DNA from: an uncultured Pelagibacteraceae bacterium
Lineage (GTDB): Bacteria > Pseudomonadota > Alphaproteobacteria > Pelagibacterales > Pelagibacteraceae
NCBI GenBank assembly: GCA_902622795.1
Contig: CACNRD010000001.1
Location: forward strand, 248,001 to 312,000
DNA: 64,000 nucleotides
Reading direction: 5' to 3'
Every line of letters starts with the position of its first letter. Position 1 is the first letter of the stretch. The notes under the pieces were generated by a model. The model did no database searches. It saw only the letters and a program-made list of their open reading frames with translations, and was not told where the DNA came from. The translations under genes and the position numbers were made by a program. Positions 63,253 to 64,000 of this stretch are shown here, one piece after another.

Positions 63253-64000
63253 TTTTTTACATTATCGTAATCAGTTTTAGTTTCTAGGTTATCATCATTT
63301 TGATTATTTTCTTGTTCAGAAATTTCTTCACTATAAAATTTTTTAACTAACTCTTCCTCTTTTAATCTTTGCTCTTCGTCAAATTTTTTTTCCCACTCCT
63401 TCATTCGTCTATTTTCCTCATCAATTCTCTGTTTTTGAGCCATTTCACTTAATCGAATTCTTTCGTCTTCTTCTTCAATTCTTTTTTGTCTTTCCTCCTC
63501 CATTTTCAATTCTCTTTCTCTTTGACGCCTTTCATTTTCTTTACTTATTCTTTCACGTTCTGCTTCTTTAAGTTCTTTTTCTTTAATTCTTAATTCCTCT
63601 TCCTTGGCTCTTTGTTCGGTCTCTTCTTTTAAAATCTGCCTTTGAATTTCTTGCTGTCTTTCATTTTCTAGATCTCTTAATCTTTGCTCCATCTCTTTGA
63701 GTTTTTCTTGCTCATATTTCAATTTTCTAGCTGCCTCTCTTAATCTTTGTTCTTCCTCAAGTCGATTTTTTCTTTCAATTTCTTTTAATCTTAGTTTTTC
63801 TTGTCTTTCCTTTTCTTTTTCATCTCTTATCTTTTGAATTTCAAGTTCTCTATTTTTTAGCTGCTCCTCTTTAATCTTAAAATTTTCTTCTCTAATTCTT
63901 TGTCTCTCAAGCATTTTTAACCTTAAATCCTCTTGTTTAAGCTTTCTGGCTTCTTCTCTAAGTTTTTTAGTTTCTTCGTCTTTTATTTTTTTCTGTTCTA
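63249..64000 (-). CDS. Long charged coiled-coil protein, partial (N-terminus beyond window)
   Basis: The supplied track starts this gene at an ATG at 63914, but the same frame stays open from there to the right edge. It encodes EQKKIKDEETKKLREEARKL and similar residues before LRLKMLERQR, so Met at 63914 is internal. The visible 249 or so codons are almost wholly Glu, Arg, Lys and Gln with repeated EEQRLR/EKELKEAE patterns. This suggests a long continuous alpha-helix or coiled coil. The C-terminal 30 residues (from FYSEEISEQENN) are acidic and disordered-looking. No domain was recognised. Function unknown; it converges on the phosphohexomutase gene. Confidence 0.7.
   Translation of the reverse strand, partial: EQKKIKDEETKKLREEARKLKQEDLRLKMLERQRIREENFKIKEEQLKNRELEIQKIRDEKEKERQEKLRLKEIERKNRLEEEQRLREAARKLKYEQEKLKEMEQRLRDLENERQQEIQRQILKEETEQRAKEEELRIKEKELKEAERERISKENERRQRERELKMEEERQKRIEEEDERIRLSEMAQKQRIDEENRRMKEWEKKFDEEQRLKEEELVKKFYSEEISEQENNQNDDNLETKTDYDNVKN

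Noticed and set aside
1-64000. CRISPR arrays, insertion sequences, rRNA genes, prophage
   Set aside because: None of the repeat-spacer, transposase, rRNA or phage structural patterns was found.

Overview
The window looks like a chromosome segment of a streamlined marine alphaproteobacterium of the SAR11 clade (Candidatus Pelagibacter or a close relative). This is inferred from the very AT-rich sequence, the near absence of spacer (no gene-free stretch exceeds about 300 bases), start/stop overlaps of 1 to 14 bases, small single-copy housekeeping proteins, and the purB-purC-purS-purQ-purL-bolA-grxD order. No insertion sequence, prophage, CRISPR array or rRNA gene was seen.

Left part (1-17142, all minus strand): one run of translation and transcription genes. 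In the direction of transcription it reads tRNA-Tyr, tRNA-Gly, tuf, tRNA-Trp, secE, nusG, rplK, rplA, rplJ, rplL, rpoB, rpoC, then rpsL, rpsG, fusA, rpsJ, rplC and rplD (cut by the left edge). This joins the rif, str and S10 clusters. A promoter with a GC-rich discriminator precedes tRNA-Tyr, and a perfect hairpin separates rplL from rpoB.

17272-24058: divergent rlmB and tRNA-Thr, then a very AT-rich surface-polysaccharide block: a GT-C-like membrane protein, an 858-residue epimerase-cupin-methyltransferase fusion, and a GT2 glycosyltransferase. Two tiny genes, nadK and tRNA-Leu follow. 24059-25795 encodes a TPR protein with a GT9-like C-terminal half.

25834-33081: an apparent glucosylglycerate module. 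It has a sugar-phosphoglycerate phosphatase and synthase (making the solute), a CUT1-type ABC importer (binding protein and two permeases, no ATPase) and a GH63-type hydrolase that would split the solute into sugar and glycerate. An intrinsic terminator separates the binding-protein gene from the permeases.

33078-43066: a COG4091 oxidoreductase, a gamma-glutamylcyclotransferase-like gene and a CinA-like gene (minus). Then sfsA, map, the purine genes, bolA, grxD and a small membrane protein (plus). 43063-45316 is a second AT-rich insert (GT-C protein and methyltransferase).

45319-55193 (minus): rpsD, trmJ, a DUF1989 gene, cimA, cysS, nadE, class II DAHP synthase, glmS and a stand-alone GlmU acetyltransferase domain. 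55263-58026 (plus): a phosphoglycolate-phosphatase-like gene, prpB and prpC. 58028-61618 (minus): a methyltransferase, nrdB and nrdA; nrdA is preceded by two NrdR-like boxes. 61798-63252 (plus): a phosphohexomutase. The right edge cuts a long charged coiled-coil gene.

All function calls come from reading motifs and gene order by eye; no database search was run.
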